A stretch of DNA of 64,000 nt from Crotalaria pallida (lineage: Eukaryota > Streptophyta > Magnoliopsida > Fabales > Fabaceae): assembly GCA_037953625.1 (NCBI GenBank), contig CM075656.1:68963001-69027000 (forward strand), in the 5' to 3' direction. The notes beneath the pieces are model-generated. The model made no database searches. It was not told the DNA's origin and was given only the letters and a program-made list of their open reading frames with translations. A program made the translations under genes and the position numbers. Shown in pieces: positions 50,605-63,400 of the stretch (within the stretch, counting starts at the first letter, position 1; every line of letters starts with the position of its first letter).

Positions 50605-51415
50605 CCACCCCTTGACATATATGCAAAAAATTACACTTACACTAGGGCACATTGATTGAATTTGAAAAAAAAAATAAAAAAATGCCTACGCTTATGGTAG
50701 ACCATACTAAAAAAATCCTAATTTTTTCTCAATTTCACATTCTTGAGCTCTCACCCCTATAAGTCTCTCCCTCTCTTTTCCCCACTAGTCTCCCTCTCGC
50801 ACATCGACAATATCAAATAACAACAACAATCCCTCTCACAGTCTCTGTCTCACGGACAACACCCACCCACACAAACGACACAATAAGGTGGGAGAATTAT
50901 GGTTCTGCCGAGTACGCCTCTAATTAAGCGTACGTGTTTTTTTCCCGAAAAATTAACTAATACGCTAACACATAGCATATGTACAAAATTACAATACGCT
51001 AGAGGTCAGCGTATCGGATAAAAAGTATAAATCTTTTTTAAATTAAAATTTATTTGCGGAAGGCTATTTTGGGAAAAAAACTAAAGAATCAACAAGGAAA
51101 ATGGAGGGTTTGAAATCCTCTTTTCTTTTAGTCCTGTAATATAAACCCCAAATATTGTTCATGAACCCCATTTTTAGTTTCAGTTCCAAATCCCATTTCT
51201 CTCTTTCCCTTTCTTTATCATGTACTTTCTAACCTCATTTCACTTATACTCTTTCTTTCTCTCATATTTTCAAACCTCATTTCATCTCTCAACTTCCATT
51301 TTCTCATTCCACTCCTCTCAAATCTCCCTATTTTTGTATAGGGTTGGGTTAAATTTGTTAGGATTTAACTTTTTGTATCAAGAGTTAAATTTATTGTTTC
51401 TAATGATTCATTTAT
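50605..51415. other. Intergenic, CT-rich, no gene recognised
   Basis: CT-rich tracts (50750-50850 and 51180-51330) and AT-rich DNA. The open frames are low-complexity Ser/Leu/Phe strings and are not called. Confidence 0.5.
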
Positions 51416-52006
51416 AAATACATGAGAAAATTAAGGCAGACGGCAAGGAATCCTAATTTGAGGAGAGAGAGGCTCGGCCTTCTCTCTTCCTCAGTCTTCT
51501 TCTCTTCTCTTCTCCGTTTTCCTTCCTTTGTGCAAGTGGTGTGGTTTTTCTTATCCCAGTTTCATCTGGGTTTTGTTTTTGTGTGTTTGAGTGTGGGAAG
51601 ACTTTCCAGATCTGATGATCTTCCTATCTTCTCCAATAACTAGAAGACTGATATTCGGGGACAAATTTTCCCTTTCAGATCTCTGTCTTCTCCTCTATCC
51701 AGTGGCTCTACCTCCTCAGATCTGAGATTCTTTGTCACCGAACTGTGCTTACTTCCGGCATTGATGTTATAGTTATCTTGGAAACAAAGACTGTTGAATC
51801 TCTTGTTAGAGTTCGAAGCTGGATGTTGATGATGATCTTGATCCACAGAGAGTTTGTTGTTATGGCTGAGTATCTAGTCTTTTTTAGCAATTTTTATTCT
51901 ATGGAAAATATGTGCTTTGTTATTGTACTGTTGGATTTACTTGTACTATTTTCTTTTATGGAATGAATTACATATTTTCCTTTAAAAAAAAATACGTGAG
52001 AAAATT
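51416..52006 (+). mobile_element. Non-LTR retroposon with poly(A) and 17-bp target duplication
   Basis: AAATACATGAGAAAATT (51416-51432) and AAATACGTGAGAAAATT (51990-52006) flank 51433-51989, which ends in a run of A. The 3' part (TTTTATGGAATGAATTACAT then poly-A) looks like a plant L1-type LINE end. In the middle, DVIVILETK (about 51760-51786) recalls the start of the LINE endonuclease domain. The body would then be a LINE deleted for nearly all of ORF2, or a dependent retroposon built from LINE ends. The TSD and tail are seen; the LINE link is inference. Confidence 0.7.
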
Positions 52007-52612
52007 GGGATATTGGACAAAAAATTTCGACAAACCAGTGTTGGAAAACACGGGGTCTAAAAAAATACGTCTTTTCAAAATTTCCAGAATATCACGAACA
52101 AGTTATGGGTCTCTTAATATTAATTCTCTAAGCAAATGGGAACAGACTCGGTCTTCAGATTCTGAAAATTCAAGGTCATATGCATGGATGCTAATATTGA
52201 TAAGAAAAGCAGCAAATTGAATTTTCCGACACCTAATGGTCGAAAAAAAAAATCTTTACGGGACCCAATCGAAAAAAATATACTGATTTGATTTGCTTAC
52301 TTTTTTCGAGTAAGTGTATCGTGAAAAGTTTTTTTGACCTAAGTCAGAAAAAATTATGAGTAAGGATTATTTCAGAATTTAATTTGTGGATAAAATATGG
52401 GGTTTGAATTCTAAAACCCTCTTTTTTTCTCCTCCAAAAAACTGGGCCAGACCAGGCCACAGGCCAAGCCCAAGAATGAAAGCCCCACTGTCCAACACAA
52501 TACAAAGAGAGAAAAGTGCAAAGTCGCCGTTTTTTCAAGCTCAGAGTCTTTGGTACGAGGGAGTGACAGTGGCAAGGAGGTAGTAAGAAAGAAGCATAAA
52601 GAAAGAAAGAAG
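52007..52612 (+). promoter_or_regulatory. 5' flank and probable promoter of CYP18-2
   Basis: Contains TTTCGACAAACCAGTGTTGGAAA and TTTTCCGAC...GTCGAAAA hairpin-like words related to those near 40.6 kb. The purine-rich GAAAGAAAGAAG just before the ATG at 52613 is likely 5' UTR. No clear TATA box could be assigned. Confidence 0.4.
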
Positions 52613-55600
52613 ATGTGGGCAAGCGCAGAGGGTGGTGCTCCGGAGGTTACTCTAGAATCTTCCATGGGCTCCTTCACCATTGAGGTACTTCACTTCTCTC
52701 ACTTTTTCCAATTTTCCTTTCTTTCTCTCAATTTTTTTTAGAGTGAAGACTCACTTTGGTCCATGTCGATTTTGCGCGGCACCAATTCAGTCCCTAACAA
52801 TTCATAATACCACATTTAGTTCCTAAAAAAAAATTTCATACCAATTTGGTCCCTCAACTTGATCCTTAATATTGAGGGACCAAATTGGTATGGAAGAAAA
52901 TTTTGAGGGACGAAATTGGTATGGAAAAAAGTTTAGAAACAAAATTGGTATGAAATTTTTTTGAGGGACTAAATGTGGTATTATGAATTGTCAGTGACAA
53001 ATTGGTATTGTGCAAAATCGACGGGGACCAAAGTGGGTTCACTCTTTTTTTTTTTTAATGGTTTAATTAAAGTTGCACTTTTTTGTTTGGGTGGGGGGTG
53101 TAGCTGTACTACAAGCATGCCCCGAGAACTTGCAGGAACTTCATAGAACTCTCTCGCAGAGGTTATTACGACAACGTTAAATTCCACCGAATCATCAAGG
53201 TACACACTTGTATATTTTCATTTTCCTCCTTTGTCTTTTTGCATAATATTTTTTGGAAATCACATTTACATCCACCGAGTTTTGTTTAATTTAATTACAC
53301 CTGACATTCATTTTGTTTCAAAATTTGAGAGAATGGAATGTGCATTGTGACGACGTGCTCATCATCCATCGTTCATGTGTTAATTAATTGTAAGTGATTA
53401 CTTCGCAAAAATCATATTCATGAATGGTGGGTAATGCGCTATTTTACACTTTGGGATGTTGGTGCACAACCTCTTGCAATTATACGACCTTGTTGAGGTT
53501 TATGTTGGCATTAAACTTGTACGCTTACTCCTTCGAGTTGTCGCTACATTTACACTCCTTACAACTTAAATCCCAAGGACGGCATTATTTCTGAAATAAG
53601 TTGAATGTCAAGTATAATTAAGCCAAGGCTGCGTTTGGTTCAGATTTGAAAAATAATATTCGAATGTCCAGAAATCCAGTTTGAAAACACCCCAAATCAA
53701 ATGTGTAGAAAACGACTTATGTTGTTGCCATACACCTTCGCCTCCGCAGATTATTGTCATGGAGAAGCATCAAATGTTCTTTCCTAAAAAACAATCTGAA
53801 CCAAACACCCTCTTAAGACTCTAGAGATGGCAGCTAAATTTTTCCTAATGTTCTTACATTGATTCACGAGGATCTGTTTTGTTGATTAGGATTTCATAGT
53901 CCAAGGTGGGGATCCCACTGGGACAGGAAGAGGAGGAGAGTCCATATATGGGTATTGTGCTTAAAGCTTTTCATTTTCCATGTTGATTATATTTGTATGC
54001 GTAATGTAACAGCATTATGATGTTATTTTTTTTAACTATTCCCTCTCTTTTGGTCATTTGATGATTTATCGCACTGCTCTTCTTATTGTTTATCACAGTC
54101 CGAAATTTGAAGATGAGATCAAACAAGAATTGAAACACACTGGAGCTGGTATCTTATCCATGGCAAATGCTGGCCCGAATACCAATGGTAGTCAGTTCTT
54201 TATTACGCTGGCACCATGTCCGTCTCTTGATGGTAATATTGTAGTATTGTACTTCATTCTACTTACCTTTGAAATTTAATCAGCCAATACATTCAAATTT
54301 TGTTATCACTTGTTGACTTGTTTATCCGATAATAATATCTATAATCTGTGATAATGTTGATGCTATTTGTTTGGCATTGTATCACCTACCTGCACCTACC
54401 TGCAATGAGATGACTGACGATTCTGAGCATCGAAGACCATCATTTTTTCAATGTATTAAGTTGGAATTATACACATGTTGCCATAAGTAGTTACATTTGC
54501 TGATAAGCATGCACAAGTATTGATTTTTATACCAAGCATCACAGCACCGTGTACATTACACGAAAACTGTGTCATGCATGGAAACTCAGAATAAAGAAAT
54601 ATCAGCACTTTTCTAGTGGAGAGTTATGAAAAGAGAGTTGGCTTAGTTGTCCACCTCCTTTTTTCTTTTTCATCTTTTGACTTTCTAGGTGTGAGCTTGA
54701 TCCACATAACTACTATATCTTGTCATCCGAAAAAAAAAAAAATTCAGTATGGTTGCTTTTATCTTTATACAGTGTAGTCCAAGGTCACTGGAGGCAAATA
54801 TTATAGATGATCAAGTGATTAAACTGATAATTAGCGAAGTTATGCATTTCTTATATTTTCCCCTTTTTAAGGTTGTTGCAGTTTTATGCATTTTTTTGCA
54901 CATATGGCCTTGCATAGTTTGAATGGGGTCATAGGTTCAAACTTCAGTACCAGCACTACCAATAAAAGCTAACAGTAAACCTACAGTTCTAATTATTACT
55001 TCTATAAATACTGGAGTTAAAAGCAAGTTCAGTCATAAGTCACAATCTTGGAAGCACACTGTTAATTGATCAAGTTTGGTTGGTTATGTTATGATTGATC
55101 ATTTTAATTCCTTTCATGAAAATTCTGGAAGGCCCTAACTATTCTCAATTACTGTTACTGTTTCAACCAGGAAAACACACAATATTTGGAAGAGTATGTC
55201 GGGGGATGGAAATTATCAAAAGACTTGGCAGTGTCCAAACAGACAACAATGACAGGTATGTCAAAAATCTTTTAAGATACAAGAGCGGCCTAGTGCACGA
55301 GGCTTCCACCTGAAGGAGTTTGAGAAGTGTATATGTACACAGATAGGTTTTTTTCTTCGGGATTTAAACCCCGTGACCTCTAGTTCACAAGCAGAAACTT
55401 TACCATTGCTTCACCCCCTGTCAAAAATCTTTCAAGATGCCCATTTAAAACAATCTCAAAATATAAACCAAAAATCTTGCCTATAATTTCTTATTCAGTT
55501 ATACTAAAAATAACACACTGAAACTAGAAGCAGTATAATAAACAAAATAACAACTTGGGGCATTGAAATCATAGAGCGTCTGCCAAATTTTCGTTAGCCG

Positions 55601-56014
55601 TATGTTGGATTTACAGGAGAATGATACTATTTACATTTCATCTTCAACTGGCATAAATACCGCCTCGTGCAATGTCACAATTTTTATTTTATTTTATTTT
55701 TGTAAATACACTAGAGAATTTTTTGTCCAATGAGCACCACCTATTAGGAGGGTTTATGAAGTGTAAATATGTAGGAACAAGAGAAACTTAGAAGTCCATC
55801 TCAGTAATTTTGATCATCAGATTATTTCACAATGCGGCATTCATGAAACATGGTTCCATGAAAATCATCCTTTGATCTCCATGTTAAAACTAAAACAAGG
55901 ACTTTCTTTGTGAACTTAACTGAAAGAATTATTCAAGCTTTTCTAATTCCCATTTTCTATTCATTCAGGCCCATCCATGACGTGAAGATACTACGGACAT
56001 CAGTCAAGGATTGA
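52613..56014 (+). CDS. CYP18-2: Cyclophilin-type peptidyl-prolyl isomerase CYP18-2 (PPIL1 type)
   Basis: Six exons (52613-52684, 53104-53199, 53890-53951, 54099-54232, 55171-55255, 55969-56014) join in phase to 164 residues, the length I recall for Arabidopsis CYP18-2. It catalyses cis-trans isomerisation of prolyl bonds; the human orthologue PPIL1 is a spliceosome component that binds SKIP. It is a single cyclophilin domain without signal peptide: VTLESSMGSFTIELYYKHAP, RGYYDNVKFHRIIKDFIVQG (catalytic Arg in FHRII), GAGILSMANAGPNTNGSQFF (active-site MANAGP and QFF), and a FGRVCRGMEIIKRLGSVQT tail. The LAPCPSLDGKHTIF stretch has CPS where relatives usually have TPW, so the cyclosporin-contact Trp is Ser. 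Introns hold an inverted-repeat element and a SINE. Confidence 0.96.
52741..53044. mobile_element. Inverted-repeat element in CYP18-2 intron 1
   Basis: GAGTGAAGACTCACTTTGGT at the left and the inverse GAGTGAACCCACTTTGGTCC at the right bound a 304-bp fold-back with ACAATTCATAATACCACATT in both arms. It carries the GGTCCC/GGGACC phrase of the other fold-back elements. Flanks are T-runs, so the target duplication is ambiguous. It lies between the exon 1 donor and the exon 2 acceptor. Confidence 0.7.
53200..53889 (+). other. CYP18-2 intron 2
   Basis: 690 bp of AT-rich intron between KFHRIIK and DFIVQGG. No embedded gene was recognised. Confidence 0.8.
55259..55440 (-). mobile_element. tRNA-derived SINE with 22-bp target duplication, just behind a splice donor
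   Basis: TGTCAAAAATCTTTTAAGATAC (55259-55280) recurs with two changes at 55419-55440, flanking a 138-bp insert. On the minus strand the insert begins GGGGGTGAAGCAATGGTAAA (A-box region) and has GGGGTTTAAATCCC (55374-55361, B box, consensus GGTTCAAATCC), a layout typical of plant tRNA-derived SINEs. It is in CYP18-2 intron 5, with the left duplication starting only three bases after the exon 5/intron border. Confidence 0.8.
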
Positions 56015-56482
56015 GATGCGTTGCATGATATGATATCCATGGCATGATATTAAGAAACTGTGATTTTATTATCAGTCCCTGGTATCATTGCCTATTTGGC
56101 TTCATGATTAAGCAGCTATCTACCCACACTCTGAAGACATGTGTTAATCTTTCCCAAAGGCCATTTTTTTTTCTTTTTGGTAATCCAAAGGCCATGCTTT
56201 TTACCTGAATATTTCTTACAAGGAAGGAATAGTTGAATTTTATATTGATGTGTTTTGAGGCTTGAGCACTTGCTATTCTACTTGTGAAAGCAAAATGTAG
56301 CCATGTTTTGCTCATGAATGCAAAGTGTAGAATGAATAGAAATGTAGTTCTGGCATGATGGTGTACCTACGTGCATTGTTGAACTTGAATCTGGACCAAG
56401 TACTTTTTCCATTTTCATTTGTTATGTATAATGCTGTTGAAAAACTAAATAAGCAGTTATTGCTTGTTTGGCAAATGAATCA

Positions 56483-56621
56483 TTCCCTCCGTTCCGAAAA
56501 GTTGATGAAACTTTCAAGAGTTAACAAAAATAAGAGGACAAGTTTTTAATGTTTTGTCTTACCAAATCAGCCAATCGGAAGATCATTTCATGACTTAATT
56601 GATCATCATTCATAGATTAGA

Positions 56622-56658
<37 letters not shown>

Positions 56659-56735
56659 TTTATTCATTAATATAACTTTGATTAGGGACAACACATTTTG
56701 TAAATTTTCATTAACTTTTTGGAGTGGATGGAGTA
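56483..56735. mobile_element. CTCCCTCCGTTCC-type MITE between CYP18-2 and SPY
   Basis: TTCCCTCCGTTCCGAAAAGT at the left and the inverse CTCCATCCACTCCAAAAAGT at the right, with ATGAAA.TTT following in both arms. A (TA)n run of about 30 bp lies inside. Non-coding. Confidence 0.65.
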
Positions 56736-56739
56736 GGGG

Positions 56740-57469
56740 ATCACCAGCTTTTTTCAATAACGTCTTTTCAAGATGAGAAATTGGACATAAACAGTGTGTT
56801 TGGTTAATCTGAATAATCGGAATAAGCTTTAGTTTATGGTTGTATTTTTATCAAACACCTTCATTAGTAGAAATATGGCTATTCGAAACCAGTTGTTTTA
56901 TTTTTTATTTTGTTGGGAATATTAACCTCATCAAATACACCAAAGAAATTTTAAAATCTAGTTTTATGAATATAATCCGAACACGTAGAGCCATGCTCTA
57001 TGTAATTAGTACTCAACTATTAAAATGAGCATGCGCTGGTCTATCATAATATTAGCGATTCCAGTTCAAACTTGTTTTGTTCAAATTGCATATGGTACAC
57101 TCCTTAACTTCATTATGATCCGACCAAAATGACATGCTAAATAAGCAGAGCAACAACCTTACTAAGTAAACAAATATTATACAAAATTTACACTCAACTA
57201 CTATACTCCAAGGGAGGAGGAAGGAGGGGGGTGTTACAGTGTTACAGGCTAAAGTTGCCAAGTGCCAACAGATCTTGCACTTGAAGATTCATTTCATAAC
57301 TGTTGGCTGTTGCCTGTACTTTCCCCCCAAAGAATTGTCATTCTGTGCAAGTTAACTTTTTTTGGATGCCGTGGCTGGTGCCAGCTTCTTCAGAAGCTAC
57401 TACTACAATCACCTATTGTAATAAGGTTCAAAATCCTTTAATCACTATAAAAGGAATCTCAGATGAAGT
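56740..57469. other. Spacer between the convergent CYP18-2 and SPY genes
   Basis: AT-rich. The right part should contain the SPY 3' UTR. Nothing else was recognised. Confidence 0.6.
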
Positions 57470-60400
57470 TCAACTAGAATTTCCTTCTTTACCATTGTGA
57501 TTCGATGACCCGCCATTTTCTTCACAGCTGTGTATATTAAGCTTAGATGACAGCGTTGAATTAAATCCATTAGCCTTGACAGATCCACGACTGTCCTCCC
57601 TCGAGTTTATCGGCTCGGAATTATTGGTTGATGGGTCACCGGTCGCAGCAACTGATTGTTCCAACAATGCCATGCGTTTAAAAGAAGGAACGTCTCCTTT
57701 GCAGTACCTGCGCCACATGTTCCGGTATGTAGACTCCAGACCTAGGATGAAATTTGCACCATCGCAGACAGGGGACTTGGACATGAGATCTCGTAGACTC
57801 ATTCTCAAATTTTGTAACGCCGAAACGTCAGAAGCCAACTGCAGAGCCAATTTAACATATTCATCTTCATTTCTTGCAACCAAACGCTCCAGTCCTGAAC
57901 AGTATCAAATAAAATATTCTTCAGTTTTTCTGGTTGAACCAAAGATGCAGAAGAATATGATGATCCTACCAACTAATTAGCAAACTGATTGCATGCCCAA
58001 TACCCTCTCCCAAAATAAAAATGTATTGAAGAAACATGATGAGAAAAGCCCAATCATGCAGACAGCCAAGCACCAAGAGAAGAAAACACAAGTCCACTTC
58101 TAGTAATGGAGAAAATGTTTTAACTCAAAGCTTATACCACACCTGAAAAGATCTAATGATTAGTTGACCGAAATTGAGAGGACTTAGAAATAAATCCATC
58201 ATTCAATGCAGAAGCAAACACATAATATCAAAGAAAAGAGAATTACAAAACAACTAGATAAGAACTTTTTAACTTCTTTGGGAAAAAGCAAAAGTTTGAG
58301 CTTGTTAAGAACTTTGCTAAACTTGCAGCGAAGCATAGAAGATTTACAGACATTGTCCAAAAGCACTACTTGGCTAGATTAAGGGAATTCAACAAAATCA
58401 CAAGGTAGCACATGAAGCAACTATTTTTCATTGGGTAAAAAGACACAGAAGCCTATGTCTATAGGTAAATTGACAACAAACCAAATCCTTATAAAGATTT
58501 CTTACCAACTTTGCTAAGGAGACTAACACCAACATTATGCGCATGTACCGAACCAGCCATAGTGACACATGGAACTCCCATGTATAAAGATTCACATGTT
58601 GTGGTCGTTCCAGCATATGGAAATGTGTCCAAACTGCATGAGACAAAGCATCACAAGGAGTATTAAGACACACGACCAAACACAATTCGCATTGCATCTT
58701 TTATGGGATTTAGGAGATATATGCAGCTTTGGCATCCATTACAAATAATCAACAACAAAAGATAAAACTTTGATCATTATTCAGGAAGCACAATTACAAC
58801 CACTGCAAGTAGACAGCATATAATCAAAAAGTCAAAAGCATTGGCTAAAAGAAAATTGCAAGTAATTTTTAATTATCTGTTTATCATTCAACAAAACAAA
58901 TAAAAGATCTGACTCTAGCAAATTAAACAGGTTATCATAGTGAAAACAAACAGGCCAAAAGAACAATCAAGTAACAAACACTTAACCTTGTAATCAGGAT
59001 TTGCGGACAGAATGTTCAGAAATGCTTTTGCTAAATGCCTAAATGCTATTTCATATGATGCTAATCAGATAAGGCACAGTCACATAACATTTAAACTAAT
59101 TTCCGAGTTTTAGGATGCAAACAAATTTTAGAAAAGAAAGCTCTTAATTGAATGATCTATTGCAGCCATATCCTATCAACAGACAAATTATCGATGGATA
59201 AACAGATTCAAGCCTCGACAAGCAACAAGAATTAAAGGGAGCACAAAAGATGGATGAAATAAAAGGGGATTAAAAAGGTAAGAGAATTAATAAGAACATC
59301 AGTAAAACAAAGTGCAACTCATAAAAACAAGACTTGTAGTCAACACAACCATAATATGTATTAATTAAATAAAATGTGAGGTTTAAGTTTTAACAGGACT
59401 ATAAAAAACTTAAGGAATACAAAAAGAGAAATAACCTGATGTCCATCAGAGAATATGCTTGCATATGATCATGGTTAAGAAGAACAAGGGGCAGAAGATC
59501 AACTCGTAGCGGTTCCAAACCTAACTGCTCTAGTGTTGAAAGGAATCTCTGTTTCACACTATCACAGCAAAATGGTTTACATTTGACCACGAGACGAGAA
59601 TTTGGAACTGCACATAGTATCCTCGCCCAAACCTGCAATACTTTTGGTGTAATCTGACGAAATAACACACAAGTCAGGGAATAGGAATAGGACTTTCACG
59701 ATTCGTTCTTGGTAAACAAAAACAGATATATACATAACACACTTAACACAATCAATACCTTTGCAAGATTGTTAAAACTACCAAACGTGATGAAGCCATT
59801 AGAAAGAGCAGGAGTTGGACAAACAGGACCAGCCTCAGGGGAAGGGGTGTAACAAAGGAAGCACTCTGGCAATCTAACTAACTCCTCAACATGCCTGGGA
59901 TTTGGGAAAAGTACCGTAAGCAAATAAACTACAATAAGAGCTATAGAGAAATGCTCTAGTGCTTATCAATGACAAGAAAGTACAGAAGTTCTTGAAGAGA
60001 TCTACTTCTGTTTTGTTTTGGGAGGGTCTGCCAATGAATCAGTGATTCTATAATCAATTGCAGGCAATCCTGTTGTATTGGGATAACCAATCCAAGTCAC
60101 CTGAATGTCAAGCAAAACAAGTCACAATATAGCAGAAATCAAATTAAATATATTTATTATACATATAATGATAGCAGCACAGTGCATGTTGTAGCATTGA
60201 TAACCAAAACTTTAGCACTGCATATACACATCCATATCACTATATGCAACAATGAAACAAAAGAAAAGACGAAAGACATATACCTCAAAGTTCAAAAAGT
60301 ATTCACTACACATGTAAAAAAATTTAAAAACAAAACATTATGCAGAAGGCCACCTTGCTTCTAGATTCTGGCCTTGTGCTCATGGATTAGCTAAATATTA

Positions 60401-63400
60401 TCACAAGGAAGGAAAAGTAACTACTGGCTGGTAGCAAGGAATTAACTAAGCACTGTTCCTACTCAATCAGTTCTTCAATATATAAAGCGAAATTAGAAAA
60501 ATCAAGCTAACAATGATACTGCAGCATCCAAATTTCAGCTTCATATATACTATCGATCAGAGATTGGAAGATAATCAGGAATAAAACATAAAAGAATATA
60601 CTAACAAAGGGTAAGAAGGGTTAAAAGCTGAAAAACAAAGGGATCAAATATACATAGAGATATGTTTAAGTCTTAAAGACACCTGAACTGGTGCAGGTCG
60701 ACATGCCATCATTCCCAACTTATTGTTTGCAGTATGACCAGTAAGTTCTACCAAAATATCAACTTGATCTTCTCTAACCATTTCAGCAACCTTCTTTTCA
60801 TCAGTCCCATAAATATCTTTCCAGATCCCACCCCTACTTAAGACTTTCTCTCTAAATCTAATGGTTTTTGCATCTGCCTGCAAAATCAAATGAAAATCAA
60901 TTACAAATTATATGGAAAATGAGTACAGAACAGAGCTATTGAACAAATTAAGGAATCAAAAGTCAAAATGTTAAAATAGCTAGTCACTAGTGCCAAGCCA
61001 ATTTAAAGAGTCTCGAGACAATTGATCATTTGGTAAACTATTGTAAATTTGTAACAACCATTTCCAAAGAGACAATCACTATCGACAAACCATGATGAAC
61101 CTTTGTCAAACAATACATGCTAAAAAAGAGAGTGCCGAAAGCAAACTAAGGGCAAAATTCAACTAAAGAAAACTGTAATTTGTTTAAATAAGGGAGATAA
61201 TGCAAATGATCAAGATCACATGATTGGAACAGACAAAAATGTGTTAAAGCAGGTTCACGCTGATTAATGTTGGCTAGAAACCATTCTGGCCTGGTAAGCC
61301 AGAGGAACCATAAGCCACTGCAAATGACAGAACGAAAGTCCTTTAATTAGCATGCAAGCCACAACAGAGGATGAATATCAATGGATGACAGGAGTAAAAG
61401 CAACTATAGCCAAAACCCACAATGGAAAAGTAACATCAGCACCAACGACCTGGGTCACTATGGCTAGAGAGTGAGACTGGTGGACAATTTAGTACTAAAT
61501 GTACAGATTTTCTTGCACCAGTTAGAGAAAAGATCTTCCTACAGCTATCAATTCAGAATATCTTTTGAAAATTTGCAGTGCCAAACCATCTTACTTGGTA
61601 CTGAAATAACATTGATATGGACACCCAAAATGGTCCTCAGTCCTACCCTGGACATGTCTTTCTTCTGTTTATGCTGTGGGCCGGGATCAGTGGCTACAAT
61701 GGCAGAAAGTTAGTCACTGGAATCATAGTCAACCCATAAGGAAGATATAAAGACCTGAGAGTAATATACCCATAGCACAAGGCTTCTATTTGTGATTTAT
61801 CCAGGACTAAGTGGTCTGGTACTGGCAGCCCTTACACACTTTGTTTTACAGGCAGCCAATATAGTGGCCCCTCATGTTAATTAATAAATATTTGGTCCGG
61901 TAAAAATGCAGAATATGTTAACACTATAATCTAACATTAATTATGATTGAATGTAGAACAACAAACCAAACTGAATGGCTATTTAAATAATATGTTTAGG
62001 TATTGATTGCTCCATCAGTCTGAACTGACAGAAAACAGAACCAACGATGCACATGAAGCTAAGTGGAAAAAAATTTCTTTGACCCAGCCACAAAAAAAAT
62101 GGCATTCCCATGAAGGTAAAACAAGCTCTAGCTCTTTCATTTCCAATATTTGTAGGACATTTCTATTGTTAAAGAAAATGAAACACAACCATACAGCTTT
62201 GAGAGCCAATCAACTATAATATTTTCAATTCTTAGCCGTGGATAGAGATTAATTAAACTTCTACATTTAAGAGATCGCAAGAAAATATGTTTTAGTCAAT
62301 GATCTAGAGTAATATCAAATGCAGAAGAAGCTTTGAAAATTGACCAAATGCATTAATATGATTACATATTGCAATTTGCACACATGAATTCACAAATGAT
62401 ACCTTGACAACTGCTGAATAAACAATCACTTTGTACTTGGTGTAGTCATGATAGACAAGGGGAGCTTCTATGAAATATGACACTGAATGAGTAAAATAAT
62501 CAGGAGACACATATCCTATGACAAGAGGTCGTTCAGGATCTTTTGTGTTGTCCCATGAAGTGTATTGTGAATATAATCTCATAAATCGTCTACCCCAGTC
62601 CCTGCATGGAAACACTTCATCTTTTAAGTCTCCAGGCTATATCATATTTTTGCACATAAAGAAAATTGCTACAAATGAATTGTACAATATGAAAAATAAG
62701 TAAAGTTGATAGGAGATAGCTGCAACCTGTGAGCCTCGAAAAGTTTATCATCATTTCCTTCATCTATGTAATTCATTGCAAGCAAGCGGTTCTGCACATT
62801 AAGGAGGATTAAAACGAGATGTCATGTATTGAGGAAAAAAGTTCCAATAATCAAAAGACAAATGATTCTCGCAAAGAACAAAATCCATTCACCATCCTTT
62901 CAACCACAACTATTGTGAATGGCAAACACAAATATTCAAACTATGAGTAAGGTATTTGAGTTTGAACTAAAAAATGTAACTGTCAACACCGACACACCAC
63001 CAATCTCAGTGAGGACTAATGGGATAATAGATTGCCTGCCAACAGAGGATCCCAGGATTTGAATCCAAGAAAGAACAGCAGAAGTAACGGAGAGGCAGGG
63101 TTGCAAGTTCACTGATTAGAATCCAAAGTTTTTTATTGGCATCAGCAATACCAGTATATACAGTGTCCCTCTTTAAGCTCCTAAAAACCCTCCGTCAAGT
63201 TTTAAATAGATTGGAGGCTAAATTCTAGGGAGGCAAAGAGTACATAGAGTTAACTGGAAAGCGATTTCTACAAAAAATGGCAACATGTGGGACTGAATGT
63301 AAAGATGTTGGGGCATTACTCTCACTTAAATGCAACAAAATGCTGGCATTAACTAAGAAGTAAGGGAAGTCAATACAATTTAAATTCTAAAAAGGAATGA

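Noticed and set aside
52344..52741. Open frames overlapping the CYP18-2 5' UTR and first exon
   Set aside because: They are shadows of the real gene, which is fixed by six exons with full cyclophilin homology.
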